Assembly: GCA_015067315.1 (NCBI GenBank)
Contig: SVMR01000003.1
Coordinates: 62,001 to 126,000, forward strand
Direction of reading: 5' to 3'
Length of the DNA: 64,000 bases
DNA from: Oscillospiraceae bacterium
Lineage (GTDB): Bacteria; Bacillota; Clostridia; Oscillospirales; Ruminococcaceae
Position 1 is the stretch's first letter. Each line of letters opens with the position of its first letter. Shown here piece after piece: positions 24,166-32,574 of the stretch. A program made the translations under genes and the position numbers. The notes under the pieces were generated by a model, which saw only the letters and a list, made by a program, of their open reading frames with translations, was not told the origin of the DNA and searched no databases.

Positions 24166-25785
24166 TTGATAAACGGAAAGCAGCTTCGCGATGCTTTGAT
24201 CTCCGGTGCAAACAATCTTTGCAACAGAAAAGCAGAAGTTGACGCACTTAACGTATTCCCCGTTCCCGACGGCGACACCGGCACCAACATGTCCATGACC
24301 ATCGGCAACGGCGCAAAAGAACTTGAAAAACTCGGCGACGAAGCAACCGTTGAAGAAGTTGCAAAAGTTGCCGCTTCCGGTTTTCTTCGCGGCGCAAGAG
24401 GTAACTCCGGCGTAATCCTTTCCCTTCTTTTCCGCGGTTTTTCCAAAGGAATGAAAGGCAAAGAAACCGCAACCGGCGCAGATATTGCCAATGCATTCTC
24501 CCTTGGCGTTGAAGCAGCATATAAAGCAGTTATGAAACCCACCGAAGGAACTATCCTCACCGTTTCCCGCTGCGCTGCAGAAAAAGCCGTACAGATCGCC
24601 GAATATGACAATTCCACCGTTGCTGCAATTTACGGAATGTATCTTCAGAGCAAACGCACCCTTGCACAGACCCCCGAAATGCTTCCGATCCTTAAAAAGA
24701 GCGGCGTTGTTGACGCAGGCGGCCAGGGACTTGTTTATATCTTCGAAGGTATGTGGTCCGTTATTTCCGGCGGAAAAATGATCATGCCCAAAACCGAGGA
24801 AACTTCCGCGGCAAAAGCTGCGGAATATACCTACTGCGTCGAAGCTGTTGTAAAACGCGGAGAAAACGCTTCCGCGGATTTTGAAAAAGCGGTTTCCGCT
24901 CTCGGCGAAGTTGTTGAATACACCGAAGGAACCCAGGGCGCAAAATTCCATATCCACACCAACGAACCCGGAAAAATCATCACCGAAGCGGTTTCTTTCG
25001 GAACCCTTCTTGCAACCAAAGTTGAAAACATGGGCGTTTCCCATACCGAACTCAACTTTGAATACAAAACCGAAGCAGAAGAAACCAAAGAGGAAAAATT
25101 CCCCTATGCGGAGGTCGATCCTTCCGTTGAATACGGTTTCGTTGCCGTTTGCGCCGGAAAAGGTCTTACCGACGTTTTCTCGGATCTCGGATGCGACAAC
25201 ATTGTTTCCGGCGGACAGACCATGAACCCTTCCACCGAGGATATCCTTGCCGCGGTTCAGGCAACCCCCGCAAAAAACGTTTTTGTTCTTCCGAACAACA
25301 AAAACATCGTTATGGCGGCAATGCAGGCTGCTGAAATCGCTGACAGAAACGTTGTGGTAATCCCCAGCAAAACCGTTCCCCAGGGTATTTCCGCAATGCT
25401 TTCCTATGACTGCGACGCTTCCGTAAAAGAAAACACCGAAGCCATGAACGAAGCTCTTTCTTCCGTTGTAACCGGTCAGGTAACCTTTGCCGCAAGAGAT
25501 TCCGACTTTGACGGTCACAAAATCAAGGAAGGTGAACTTCTTGCAATGAAAGAAGGCAAGATGCTCTATACCGGCAAGGAAATGGATCTTATCTGTGGAA
25601 GACTTGCAAAAGCTCTTGTAAACAAGGAAACTTCCATGGTAACCATTTATTACGGCGAAGACGTTACCGAAGAACAGGCTGAAGCAATCCGCACCGTTAT
25701 CGAAGGAAAACTTCCCAATTCCATCGAAGTCAACACCATCTACGGCGGCCAGCCCGTTTATTACTACATCATCAGCGCGGAATAA
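24166..25785 (+). CDS. fakA: DAK1/DegV-like fatty acid kinase subunit (YloV/FakA)
   Basis: A 539-residue protein with an N-terminal DAK2/DhaL kinase domain (about 1-190: NAFPVPDGDTGTNMSMT-like segment, GARGNSGVILSLLFRGF, DAGGQGLVYIFEG), a middle domain, and the C-terminal YloV domain (VVVIPSKTVPQGISAML, VTFAARDSDFDG). FakA phosphorylates fatty acids presented by a FakB lipid-binding partner so they can enter phospholipid synthesis; no fakB is in the window. The start is TTG 24166, 9 bases after GAGGAG; TTG 24157 abuts that site. Codon bias suggests strong expression. Confidence 0.92.
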   Translation: MINGKQLRDALISGANNLCNRKAEVDALNVFPVPDGDTGTNMSMTIGNGAKELEKLGDEATVEEVAKVAASGFLRGARGNSGVILSLLFRGFSKGMKGKETATGADIANAFSLGVEAAYKAVMKPTEGTILTVSRCAAEKAVQIAEYDNSTVAAIYGMYLQSKRTLAQTPEMLPILKKSGVVDAGGQGLVYIFEGMWSVISGGKMIMPKTEETSAAKAAEYTYCVEAVVKRGENASADFEKAVSALGEVVEYTEGTQGAKFHIHTNEPGKIITEAVSFGTLLATKVENMGVSHTELNFEYKTEAEETKEEKFPYAEVDPSVEYGFVAVCAGKGLTDVFSDLGCDNIVSGGQTMNPSTEDILAAVQATPAKNVFVLPNNKNIVMAAMQAAEIADRNVVVIPSKTVPQGISAMLSYDCDASVKENTEAMNEALSSVVTGQVTFAARDSDFDGHKIKEGELLAMKEGKMLYTGKEMDLICGRLAKALVNKETSMVTIYYGEDVTEEQAEAIRTVIEGKLPNSIEVNTIYGGQPVYYYIISAE

Positions 25786-25796
25786 TTCCTTTTTGC

Positions 25797-25845
25797 CTCC
25801 CTTGCCTAAATGGAGGTGTCACCGAAGGTGACGGAGGGATTCAAT
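25797..25845. repeat. Dispersed palindromic repeat (GTCACC/GGTGAC module)
   Basis: CCTCCCTTGCC..., GTCACCGAAGGTGAC and GGAGGGATTC match the architecture of elements at 12.7, 53.5 and 58.7 kb: a CTCCCTTG-like arm, a GTCAC/GTGAC centre and a GGAGGGATT end. Confidence 0.7.
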
Positions 25846-25852
25846 AAAGTTA

Positions 25853-25895
25853 AAAAGAGCTCCCGTTCCTGAAGGAACTGGAGCTCTTTTTTTAT
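25853..25895 (+). terminator. Terminator after the DAK-family kinase gene
   Basis: AAAGAGCTCC...GTTCC-TGAA-GGAAC...GGAGCTCTTT with a long T tail. Confidence 0.9.
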
Positions 25896-26002
25896 TTTCC
25901 CTGAGAGGAAGGGTGACCGTTGCAGTATGGCACGGCGTATGAGGGATTGCCGGGAACGCAAAGCGCTTATCACGACCGTCGGCAGCAGCATTTTCACAAT
26001 AA

Positions 26003-26036
26003 AAAAGGCGGGAGCAATCCCCCGCCCTGCAATAAA
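26003..26036 (-). terminator. Ribokinase terminator built from the GGCGGGAGC dispersed repeat (copy 2)
   Basis: On the minus strand GGCGGGGGATTGCTCCCGCC is followed by TTTTTT, five bases after the rbsK stop. The same palindrome occurs at 8001-8030 in a leader. Between 25896 and 26002 I see no gene; a minus-strand frame there matches nothing and crosses repeat sequence. Confidence 0.8.
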
Positions 26037-26044
26037 TTATTGAA

Positions 26045-26938
26045 TTAATTACCGAACTGATAGCATTCTTCGACCATCGGAATGGAACTTGCGGCGCCCG
26101 CCCGGGAAACGGTTATGGAAGCGGCTTTCACCGCCATCATAAGGGCGTCCTTCGGCTTTGCGCCCCGGACTACGGTTGCAAGGTAAAATCCAATCAAAGC
26201 GTCGCCTGCGGCGGTTTTATCTTTTACCGGAGCATCGTATATTTTCTGGTAATAAGTATCTTCCTTGGTGATAAGCATCGAACCTTTTACGCCGAGGGTA
26301 AGAATTGTTTCCGCGTTCGGAAAAGTCCGTTTTATCGCGGGAATAAGCGCCTCAAGGTCCATGGGGCTTGCGCCGGTGAATTCCGAAGCTTCAAAGCGGT
26401 TTACAAAAACGTAGGAAAGTTTTTCAAGAGGAAGATTGCGCAGGTCTTTTGTGAAAGGAGCCGGATTAAGCGCAACTTTTGCGCCGGCGGCAAGAGCCTT
26501 TTCGACAATTTTTTCGATTCCGTTTATTTCGTTCTGCAAAAGAATAATATCGCCTTTGCGGAGCTGGGCAACGGTATAGTCGATCTGATCTTCGGTTACG
26601 GAAAGATTTGCGCCGCCGCAGACGATTATGCTCTTGTTGCCTTCGGGAGTGACCTGGATGAAGGCATTTCCTGTCGGCATTTCCTTCTTGCGGATGAGGG
26701 AAGTGTTGACTCCGTTTTTTTCAAGGATATTGAGAAGATAGCCGCCGTCGTTCATTCCGACGCATCCGGCATGATAAACGTCTGCGCCCGCCCTTGCAAT
26801 GGCAATGGATTGGTTAAGTCCCTTTCCGCCGGGGAAATAATTTGCTTTTTTTGCGCGAAGAGTTTCTTCCGGGCGGACTATATGTTCAACCGGATATACG
26901 TGGTCTATATTCAGCGACCCGAAATTTATAATTTTCAT
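26045..26938 (-). CDS. rbsK: Ribokinase / PfkB-family sugar kinase
   Basis: A 297-residue PfkB kinase. NFGSLNIDHVYPV, YFPGGKGLNQSIAIARAGADV (PfkB motif 1) and DKTAAGDALIGFYLA (motif 2, with the anion-hole AAGD and the catalytic aspartate) are visible. Ribokinase normally phosphorylates ribose at O5. The DxxGAGD motif reads DKTAAGD, with a lysine in the usual threonine position, so substrate could differ slightly. ATG 26938 follows GGAGG. It is monocistronic, with no linked ribose transporter. Confidence 0.88.
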   Translation of the reverse strand: MKIINFGSLNIDHVYPVEHIVRPEETLRAKKANYFPGGKGLNQSIAIARAGADVYHAGCVGMNDGGYLLNILEKNGVNTSLIRKKEMPTGNAFIQVTPEGNKSIIVCGGANLSVTEDQIDYTVAQLRKGDIILLQNEINGIEKIVEKALAAGAKVALNPAPFTKDLRNLPLEKLSYVFVNRFEASEFTGASPMDLEALIPAIKRTFPNAETILTLGVKGSMLITKEDTYYQKIYDAPVKDKTAAGDALIGFYLATVVRGAKPKDALMMAVKAASITVSRAGAASSIPMVEECYQFGN

Positions 26939-27060
26939 AAGGCAATCCCCCTCCGCATAACATTATAACTAAATTTCAACACTTTTGGAATAGCTTTTTT
27001 GAAAATATTTTCAAAAAGAGAGATTATTTTCTAATCTTCCCCGATAAAATTTTATCTTCC

Positions 27061-27089
27061 TTGACTTTCTTATTTCCGCGTGTTATAAT
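27061..27089 (+). promoter_or_regulatory. Promoter of the DUF4304-like gene
   Basis: TTGACT (27061-27066), 17 bases, TATAAT (27084-27089). Confidence 0.85.
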
Positions 27090-27125
27090 TCTGCTATCAT
27101 CAAAAACAAATTCGGGAGGATAGTT

Positions 27126-27674
27126 ATGTCAAACCGAAACATTATGATGTCCGCGCTGAATAAAACCGTTCTCCCGAAACTTAAAGAAATGGGTTTTGAA
27201 GGAAAGCACCCGAATTTCAGACGCAGAACGGAAGATTGCGTCGAACTGATCACCTTTCAGACAAACAAATGGGGCGGTTCGTTTCTGATAGAGGTTTCCG
27301 CCGTTTTTCCCGGTTCCGAAAACGATAATCTGGCTAATAACTGCAAAAATCTTCCGTATGAAGAACTTGATGCCTCCGCAGCAAAAAAGCGTTACCGGCT
27401 CGACGGAATGTTCGAAAGTCCCTGGTTTTATTACTGTGACATATATAAATATACCATTGAGCAAAAAATGTTTTTCGGGCTTTTTACAAAGAAAACAAAA
27501 CCAATGTATGATTACATTCTCGAAAAAGATGCAGATAATTTCGTTCCGCCGGAAGGATGGGAGCTTGTTCAGAAATTCGATGAAAACTGCGCAATGGAAC
27601 TTTGCAAAGAAATCGGCCTGCAATTTGAAAAGGCTTTTGAATGGCTTGAAAATTTCAAAAAATCTCATAAATAA
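27126..27674 (+). CDS. DUF4304-like protein
   Basis: A 182-residue soluble protein. The opening MMSALNKTVLPKLKEMGFEGKHPNFRRRTEDCVELITFQTNKWGGSFLIEVSAVF strongly resembles DUF4304 proteins, which are often found in polymorphic-toxin immunity or defence-linked loci but also as singletons. No toxin partner is visible. GGGAGG lies 7 bases before ATG 27126. Monocistronic, with its own promoter and terminator. Confidence 0.75.
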   Translation: MSNRNIMMSALNKTVLPKLKEMGFEGKHPNFRRRTEDCVELITFQTNKWGGSFLIEVSAVFPGSENDNLANNCKNLPYEELDASAAKKRYRLDGMFESPWFYYCDIYKYTIEQKMFFGLFTKKTKPMYDYILEKDADNFVPPEGWELVQKFDENCAMELCKEIGLQFEKAFEWLENFKKSHK

Positions 27675-27675
27675 T

Positions 27676-27711
27676 AAAAAGCGGCACCGGAAATCCGGCG
27701 CCGCTTTTTTG
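27676..27711 (+). terminator. Terminator of the DUF4304-like gene
   Basis: An AAAAAGCGGCACCGGA / TCCGGCGCCGCTTTTTT hairpin directly after the stop. Confidence 0.9.
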
Positions 27712-27755
27712 TTTATTTATAAAATGATTTTCTGTCGCCGCAGTCCGAGCAGGCA

Positions 27756-27788
27756 TAAAAAAACAGCACCGGCAAAGCCGATGCTGTT
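27756..27788 (-). terminator. Terminator of tRNA-Gln
   Basis: On the minus strand AACAGCATCGGC-TTT-GCCGGTGCTGTT followed by a T run, 7 bases after the CCA end. Confidence 0.9.
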
Positions 27789-27794
27789 ACGTTA

Positions 27795-27868
27795 TGGTTG
27801 CCCGACGAGGATTCGAACCCCGACAAACAGAGTCAGAGTCTGCCGTGCTACCGTTACACAATCGGGCA
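27795..27868 (-). tRNA. tRNA-Gln (anticodon CUG)
   Basis: A 74-base tRNA with encoded CCA. The acceptor is TGCCCGA/TCGGGCA, the D arm GTGT...GCAC, the anticodon stem GCAGA/TCTGT around loop CTCTGAC with anticodon CTG at 27834-27836 (+ strand CAG), and the T arm CGGGG-TTCGAAT-CCTCG. The discriminator is A. The U1-A72 pair is typical of glutamine tRNAs. It reads CAG codons. Its own consensus promoter and terminator flank it. Confidence 0.96.
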
Positions 27869-27887
27869 ATATCTAACGTGCTTGACT

Positions 27888-27916
27888 ATTATATCCATTT
27901 TTGAAGCATTTGTCAA
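27888..27916 (-). promoter_or_regulatory. tRNA-Gln promoter
   Basis: On the minus strand TTGACA (27911-27916), 17 bases, TATAAT (27888-27893); perfect hexamers, start about 13 bases before the mature 5' end. Confidence 0.92.
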
Positions 27917-27954
27917 TAGTTTTTTCAAATTTTTTCAAAAAATTATCTTTCATA

Positions 27955-27983
27955 TCGACAAAACTTTTTTTCTGTATTATAAT
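27955..27983 (+). promoter_or_regulatory. trxA promoter
   Basis: TCGACA (27955-27960), 17 bases, TATAAT (27978-27983). Confidence 0.75.
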
Positions 27984-28027
27984 CGGATCATAGCAAAGAA
28001 TATATTTAAAAATGGAGGAACAAAAAA

Positions 28028-28342
28028 ATGTCTGCAATTCATTTCACTCCCGAAGAATTCAATAAAACAATTTCCGAAAGCCCCGCAATCGTTGATTTCT
28101 GGGCAACCTGGTGCGGTCCCTGCAAAATGCTCGGTCCGGTAATCGAACAGCTTGCGGATGAGCTTGAAGACAAAATCCCCGTCGGAAAACTCGACGTTGA
28201 CGAATGCCGCGAAATCGCAATGGAATACGGAGTAATGTCCATTCCCACCGTTATTTATTTTAAAAACGGCGTTGAGGTAAAACGCTTCGTCGGAGTTCAG
28301 ACAAAAGAAAAGCTCCTTGATGCGGCAAAAGAACTTGAATAA
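28028..28342 (+). CDS. trxA: Thioredoxin (first copy)
   Basis: A 104-residue thioredoxin with the WCGPC redox motif in IVDFWATWCGPCKMLGPVIEQ and the cis-proline in VMSIPTVIYFKNG. It reduces disulfides of ribonucleotide reductase-type and peroxidase substrates. GGAGG precedes ATG 28028. Monocistronic between its own promoter and a terminator. A second thioredoxin lies at 39195-39506 in a different genetic setting. Confidence 0.95.
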   Translation: MSAIHFTPEEFNKTISESPAIVDFWATWCGPCKMLGPVIEQLADELEDKIPVGKLDVDECREIAMEYGVMSIPTVIYFKNGVEVKRFVGVQTKEKLLDAAKELE

Positions 28343-28349
28343 AAAAACA

Positions 28350-28382
28350 CAAAAAAAGGCAGCTTGAAGCTGCCTTTTTATT
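28350..28382. terminator. Terminator between trxA and rarA
   Basis: An AAAAAGGCAGC-TTGAA-GCTGCCTTTTT hairpin between convergent genes, with A and T tracts on both sides. Confidence 0.9.
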
Positions 28383-28385
28383 TTA

Positions 28386-29660
28386 TTATTCTTCCGCTTC
28401 CGCAACAAGTTTGTCGCGATAAGCTTTTGCCGCCTGTTCGGTTTTGTTGTCGCCGAAGTGATAATAAACCCTTCCCTTAAGCGTATCCGGAAGATACTGC
28501 TGTTTTACGTAATGATTCTTATAGTTATGGGCATATTTATATTTCGGGGGTTTATGTCCGCCGGCGGATTTCGGATGCACGTTCACAAGATGTTCCGGAA
28601 CTTCGCCGGAAAGTCCGTTCCGGACGTCCGCAAGAGCCGCCCCGATTGCCTCAACTCCGCTGTTGGATTTCGGCGCGGTGCAAAGAAGGATAACCGCATC
28701 CGCAAGAGGAAGCTGCGCTTCCGGAAGACCAAGCTGGAGAGCCGTATCCACGCAGGCTTTCACTATCGGAATCGCCATGGGATATGCAAGGCCGATATCT
28801 TCGCAGGCTATTGCAAGAAGGCGGCGGCAGGGGGAAATTATATCTCCCGCGTCGATAAATCTTGCAAGATAATGGAGCGCGGCGTTTTCGTCGGAACCCC
28901 GGACGGATTTATGGAAGGCGGAAAGAATCTCAAAATGATCGTCCCCTTCCTTATCGTAACGGTTTGCGCTTCTTTGAGCAGCGGCATGAGCATCTTCGAG
29001 AGAAAGGATTCTTTCCCCGTGCTCATTGAGCTTTGAACCGAGCCAGCAGGCTTCCAGGGCGTTGAGCGCTTTTCTTGCGTCGCCGGAACAATGGAAGGAA
29101 ATATGGCGGAGAACGCCTTCCTCAACGTTTATCTTTGTTCCGTCGTCGTGCTCAAGTTTTTTGACCGCTCTTTCAAGGGCGCGTTCGATTTCAGAAGGTT
29201 CGATAGGTTTGAATTCAAAAACCGTACTGCGGCTTAAAATGGCGTTATAAACGTAAAAATAGGGGTTTTCGGTGGTGGACGCAATAAGCGTCACTCTTCC
29301 GTCCTCAATGAATTCAAGAAGGGTCTGCTGCTGTTTTTTGTTGAGGTACTGTATCTCGTCAAGATAGAGAAGAACGCCCTGAGCACCGTCGATTCCGGCG
29401 GTTTCCGCAAAAACCTCTTTTATATCCGCGGTTGAGCACGAAGTTCCGTTGAGGTGGCAAAGTTTTTTGTTTGCGATTTTTGCGATTATCCGCGCAACGG
29501 TTGTTTTTCCCGTTCCGGAAGGTCCGAAGAAGATAAGATTCGGGATAACTCCGGAATCCGCAATTTTCCGAAGCAGCTTTCCTTCGCCGAGGATATGCTG
29601 CTGACCGCAGACTTCGGATAATTCAGTTGGTCTTAATCTGTCGGCAAGGGGTGCGGACAT
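28386..29660 (-). CDS. rarA: Replication-associated recombination protein A (MgsA family AAA ATPase)
   Basis: A 424-residue AAA+ ATPase related to clamp loaders. Walker A GPSGTGKTT, Walker B LLYLDEIQYLN, sensor STTENPYFYV, and a C-terminal helical domain (RRLLAIACEDIGLAYP, GGHKPPKYKYAHNYKNHYVKQQYLP) are all typical of RarA/MgsA. It tetramerises and acts at stalled forks with SSB. The ATG lies 22 bases downstream of glyA, so it is probably cotranscribed with it. Its ribosome site (GAGATGA) is weak. Confidence 0.95.
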   Translation of the reverse strand: MSAPLADRLRPTELSEVCGQQHILGEGKLLRKIADSGVIPNLIFFGPSGTGKTTVARIIAKIANKKLCHLNGTSCSTADIKEVFAETAGIDGAQGVLLYLDEIQYLNKKQQQTLLEFIEDGRVTLIASTTENPYFYVYNAILSRSTVFEFKPIEPSEIERALERAVKKLEHDDGTKINVEEGVLRHISFHCSGDARKALNALEACWLGSKLNEHGERILSLEDAHAAAQRSANRYDKEGDDHFEILSAFHKSVRGSDENAALHYLARFIDAGDIISPCRRLLAIACEDIGLAYPMAIPIVKACVDTALQLGLPEAQLPLADAVILLCTAPKSNSGVEAIGAALADVRNGLSGEVPEHLVNVHPKSAGGHKPPKYKYAHNYKNHYVKQQYLPDTLKGRVYYHFGDNKTEQAAKAYRDKLVAEAEE

Positions 29661-29682
29661 TCGGTGTCATCTCTTTTCGTTC

Positions 29683-30936
29683 TTATTCATAAAGCGGGAA
29701 TTTTTTGCAAAGTTCCGCAACTCCGGCTTTGACTTCCTCCGCGCTGTTTTCATAATCAAAGGTTATTTTTGCAATAAATTCCGCAATTTTTTCCATTTCT
29801 TCCGTACCGAATCCTCTTGTTGTAACGGAAGGGGTTCCAAGACGCAAGCCGCTTGTAACAAAAGGAGAAGCCGGATCGCCAGGAATCATATTTTTGTTTG
29901 CGGTGATGTTTACGGAATCAAGGCGTTGTTCAAGTTCCTTTCCGCTAACTCCGGTTCCACGAAGATTGAGCATCATAAGATGGTTGTCGGTTCCGCCGGA
30001 AACGAGTTTAAGTCCGTTTTTGATAAGGGCATCCGCAAGCGCAGCCGCGTTTTCTCTTACTCTGTGCTGATATTCCCTGAATTCCGGTTTAAGAGCTTCG
30101 CCGAAGCAGACTGCTTTTGCTGCGATTATATGCTCAAGCGGGCCGCCCTGGGTTCCGGGGAAAATTGCCTTATCGATTGCTTTTGCATACTGTTCCTTGC
30201 AAAGAATAAGTCCGCCGCGGGGTCCGCGGAGAGTTTTATGGGTTGTGGTCGTGACAACGTCCGCATAGGGAACGGGAGATTCATGTTCACCCGCGGCAAC
30301 AAGTCCCGCAATATGCGCCATATCGACCATCATATATGCGCCGGCTTCGTCGCAGATTTCGCGGATTTTTTTGAAGTCGATGGCTCTCGGATATGCGGAA
30401 GCGCCCGCAACGATTATTTTCGGTTTGCATTCAAGCGCAATTCTTCTGACTTCCTCATAATCGATTCTTCCGGTTTCGGAATCAACTCCGTAGGGAACAA
30501 AATTATATGCTTTTCCGGAAAAGTTCACCGGGCTTCCGTGGGTAAGATGTCCGCCTTCCGCAAGATTCATGCCCATAATGGTGTCGCCGAATTCCGCAAG
30601 GGCAAAATATGCCGCAAGGTTTGCCTGGGCACCGGAATGGGGCTGAACGTTTGCGTGTTCCGCGCCGAAAAGCCTGCAGGCTCTTTCCCTTGCAAGGTTT
30701 TCCGCTTCGTCAACAAACTGGCATCCGCCGTAATATCTGTGCGCGGGATATCCTTCCGCATATTTATTTGTAAGAACGGAACCCATTGCGGCCATTACCG
30801 CCGGAGAAACAAAGTTTTCCGAAGCAATGAGTTCGATGTTTCCGCGCTGGCGCAAAAGTTCGCGCTCCATCATTTCCGCAAGTTCCGGATCCTCTTTTCC
30901 GACAAATCCTATTGTATCAATAATATCGCTGTACAT
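29683..30936 (-). CDS. glyA: Serine hydroxymethyltransferase
   Basis: A 417-residue PLP enzyme interconverting serine plus tetrahydrofolate with glycine plus methylene-tetrahydrofolate. Visible motifs: [51 protein letters not shown], and [16 protein letters not shown], whose lysine forms the Schiff base. Length is standard. AGGAG precedes ATG 30936. First gene of a glyA-rarA operon. Confidence 0.97.
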   Translation of the reverse strand: MYSDIIDTIGFVGKEDPELAEMMERELLRQRGNIELIASENFVSPAVMAAMGSVLTNKYAEGYPAHRYYGGCQFVDEAENLARERACRLFGAEHANVQPHSGAQANLAAYFALAEFGDTIMGMNLAEGGHLTHGSPVNFSGKAYNFVPYGVDSETGRIDYEEVRRIALECKPKIIVAGASAYPRAIDFKKIREICDEAGAYMMVDMAHIAGLVAAGEHESPVPYADVVTTTTHKTLRGPRGGLILCKEQYAKAIDKAIFPGTQGGPLEHIIAAKAVCFGEALKPEFREYQHRVRENAAALADALIKNGLKLVSGGTDNHLMMLNLRGTGVSGKELEQRLDSVNITANKNMIPGDPASPFVTSGLRLGTPSVTTRGFGTEEMEKIAEFIAKITFDYENSAEEVKAGVAELCKKFPLYE

Positions 30937-30977
30937 GTTAAACCACTCCTGTTAAAAATCAGAAATTGCTATTATAG

Positions 30978-31006
30978 ATTATAGATTAATTCTTTCAAAA
31001 AAACAA
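30978..31006 (-). promoter_or_regulatory. Probable glyA promoter with overlapping -10 boxes
   Basis: On the minus strand TTGTTT (31001-31006), 17 bases, TATAAT (30978-30983), immediately followed by a second TATAAT (30971-30976). Confidence 0.6.
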
Positions 31007-31116
31007 TGGATTTTAAATTTTTCATCATTTTTCCATAATATTTATAAATTCTTCTTTATCCTTTTGTTTTTTTATGATATACTTTTTTTAATATCCATCC
31101 GGAGGAAGTTTATACA

Positions 31117-32043
31117 ATGAATTACGTTTTTATAATAAACCCCGTTGCGGGAAAAGGAAAAAATTCCGAAGAAATCGCAAAACATATAAGGGAATTTTTT
31201 GCCGGAAGAAACGACAACATCCATATCTATCTTTCAAAAGCTCCCGGCGACGCGATCCGTTTCGGAAGGGAATATCCCATTCCCGAAGGCGAAGAAGTCT
31301 GCTTTGTTGCCTGCGGCGGCGACGGAACATTTTATGAAACAGTAAACGGTGCTTTCGGAAGACCCGGCGCAAGTTTTGCAATATATCCTTCCGGTTCCGG
31401 AAACGATTTTATAAAATCCGTCGGCGGAAAACCGGAAGATTATCTCAATCTTCAAAAGCTTGTTGAGGGAAAAACCGAAATTTATGATGCTCTTGAATGC
31501 AACGGACATATCTGCTCCAACATCTGCAACATCGGAATCGATTCCGTAATTGCCGACAGAATCAACCGCTATAAAACCATCCCCGGCGTTTCCGGGTCAA
31601 TGGCATACAATATTTCAACGGCAGTCACCGTCGGCGGCGGACTTTTCCACAGCCTTGCAATGCCCATGAAAATAACTTTTGATGACGGCGAAGTTTTTGA
31701 AGACCGCTGTATGTTCTCCGTTTTCGGAAACGGACAGGTCTATGGCGGCGGATACCATGCCGTTCCGGAAGCAAAACTCAACGACGGACTCATTGATTTC
31801 TGCACAGTTTCCGAAATCGGCGTTCTCCGTATCGCAAAGGTGATCGGAATTTATAAAAAGGGCGAGCATGTCGGAAATCCCGCTCTTGCGGATATCCTCA
31901 AAATGCGCCGCTGCAAAAACGCAAAAATCGAAAGTTCCGAACTTCTTACCGTAAGCATCGACGGCGAAATTTCAAAGACAAAATCCGTCGAAATAAAAAT
32001 GCTTCCCGCTTCCCTTCCTTTCAGGGTCCCGAATTTCGGCTGA
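31117..32043 (+). CDS. Diacylglycerol kinase-family lipid kinase
   Basis: A 308-residue DAGK catalytic-domain protein of the YegS/DgkB/BmrU type. FIINPVAGKGK, the GGDGTFYETVNG nucleotide-binding motif and the SGSGNDF motif are present, with a C-terminal beta-sandwich and VSIDGE. DgkB-type enzymes return diacylglycerol to phosphatidate during lipid turnover, but related proteins act on other lipids. GGAGG lies 11 bases before ATG 31117. One base separates it from the next gene. Confidence 0.92.
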   Translation: MNYVFIINPVAGKGKNSEEIAKHIREFFAGRNDNIHIYLSKAPGDAIRFGREYPIPEGEEVCFVACGGDGTFYETVNGAFGRPGASFAIYPSGSGNDFIKSVGGKPEDYLNLQKLVEGKTEIYDALECNGHICSNICNIGIDSVIADRINRYKTIPGVSGSMAYNISTAVTVGGGLFHSLAMPMKITFDDGEVFEDRCMFSVFGNGQVYGGGYHAVPEAKLNDGLIDFCTVSEIGVLRIAKVIGIYKKGEHVGNPALADILKMRRCKNAKIESSELLTVSIDGEISKTKSVEIKMLPASLPFRVPNFG

Positions 32044-32044
32044 T

Positions 32045-32539
32045 ATGAAAACGGAAAGAATAACCCACGCATTCAGTCCGGTTTTCGATTCCGAAAGCCG
32101 GATTCTTGTTCTCGGAACAATGCCTTCGCCGAAAAGCCGGGAACTCGGTTTTTATTATTCCCATCCGAGAAACCGTTTCTGGCCGGTTCTTGCGGAAATT
32201 TTCGGTGAGGAAATTCCCGGGACGCCGGAAGAAAAGAAAAATTTCTGTCTTCGGCATAAAATCGCCCTCTGGGACGTTCTCAAAGAATGTGAAATCGAAG
32301 GCGCTTCCGATTCAAGCATAAAAAACGCTGTTCCGAACGATATTTCGATCATCCTGAACAGCGCGGATATAAAAGCAATTTTTGCCACCGGAACAACGGC
32401 CGCAAAACTTTATAAAAAATTCATCGAGCCGGAAACGAAAATTCCGGCAATCGTTTTGCCTTCAACAAGCCCCGCAAACGCAAAGGTTAAATTCGAGGAA
32501 CTTTGCGAGGAATATAAAATTATTCTGGAATATTTATAA
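32045..32539 (+). CDS. DNA-deoxyinosine glycosylase (UDG superfamily family 6)
   Basis: A 164-residue member of the uracil-DNA glycosylase fold, recognised by ILVLGTMPSPKSRELGFYYSHPRNRFWPVL, the signature of hypoxanthine-DNA glycosylases, with ALWDVLKECEIEGASDSSI and the C-terminal LPSTSPANA motif. It would excise deaminated adenine (hypoxanthine) from DNA. ATG 32045 starts one base after the lipid kinase stop and lies within that gene's ribosome-coupling distance. A terminator follows. Confidence 0.9.
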   Translation: MKTERITHAFSPVFDSESRILVLGTMPSPKSRELGFYYSHPRNRFWPVLAEIFGEEIPGTPEEKKNFCLRHKIALWDVLKECEIEGASDSSIKNAVPNDISIILNSADIKAIFATGTTAAKLYKKFIEPETKIPAIVLPSTSPANAKVKFEELCEEYKIILEYL

Positions 32540-32572
32540 AAAAATCCCGTTCTGATGAACGGGATTTTTCTT
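32538..32572. terminator. Terminator between the glycosylase and FabD-like genes
   Basis: An AAAAATCCCGTTC-TGAT-GAACGGGATTTTT hairpin between convergent stops. Confidence 0.92.
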
Positions 32573-32574
32573 TT

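Noticed and set aside
24100..25518. 472-codon minus-strand frame opposite fakA
   Set aside because: Shadow frame created by biased codons; product is Gly/Phe/Cys-rich without any motif.
25806..25997. 63-codon minus-strand frame after fakA
   Set aside because: It runs through a terminator and dispersed repeats, has no ribosome site and no recognisable product.
27795..27868. tRNA-Gln as an integration site
   Set aside because: No integrase, no repeat of the tRNA 3' end nearby, and flanking genes are ordinary.
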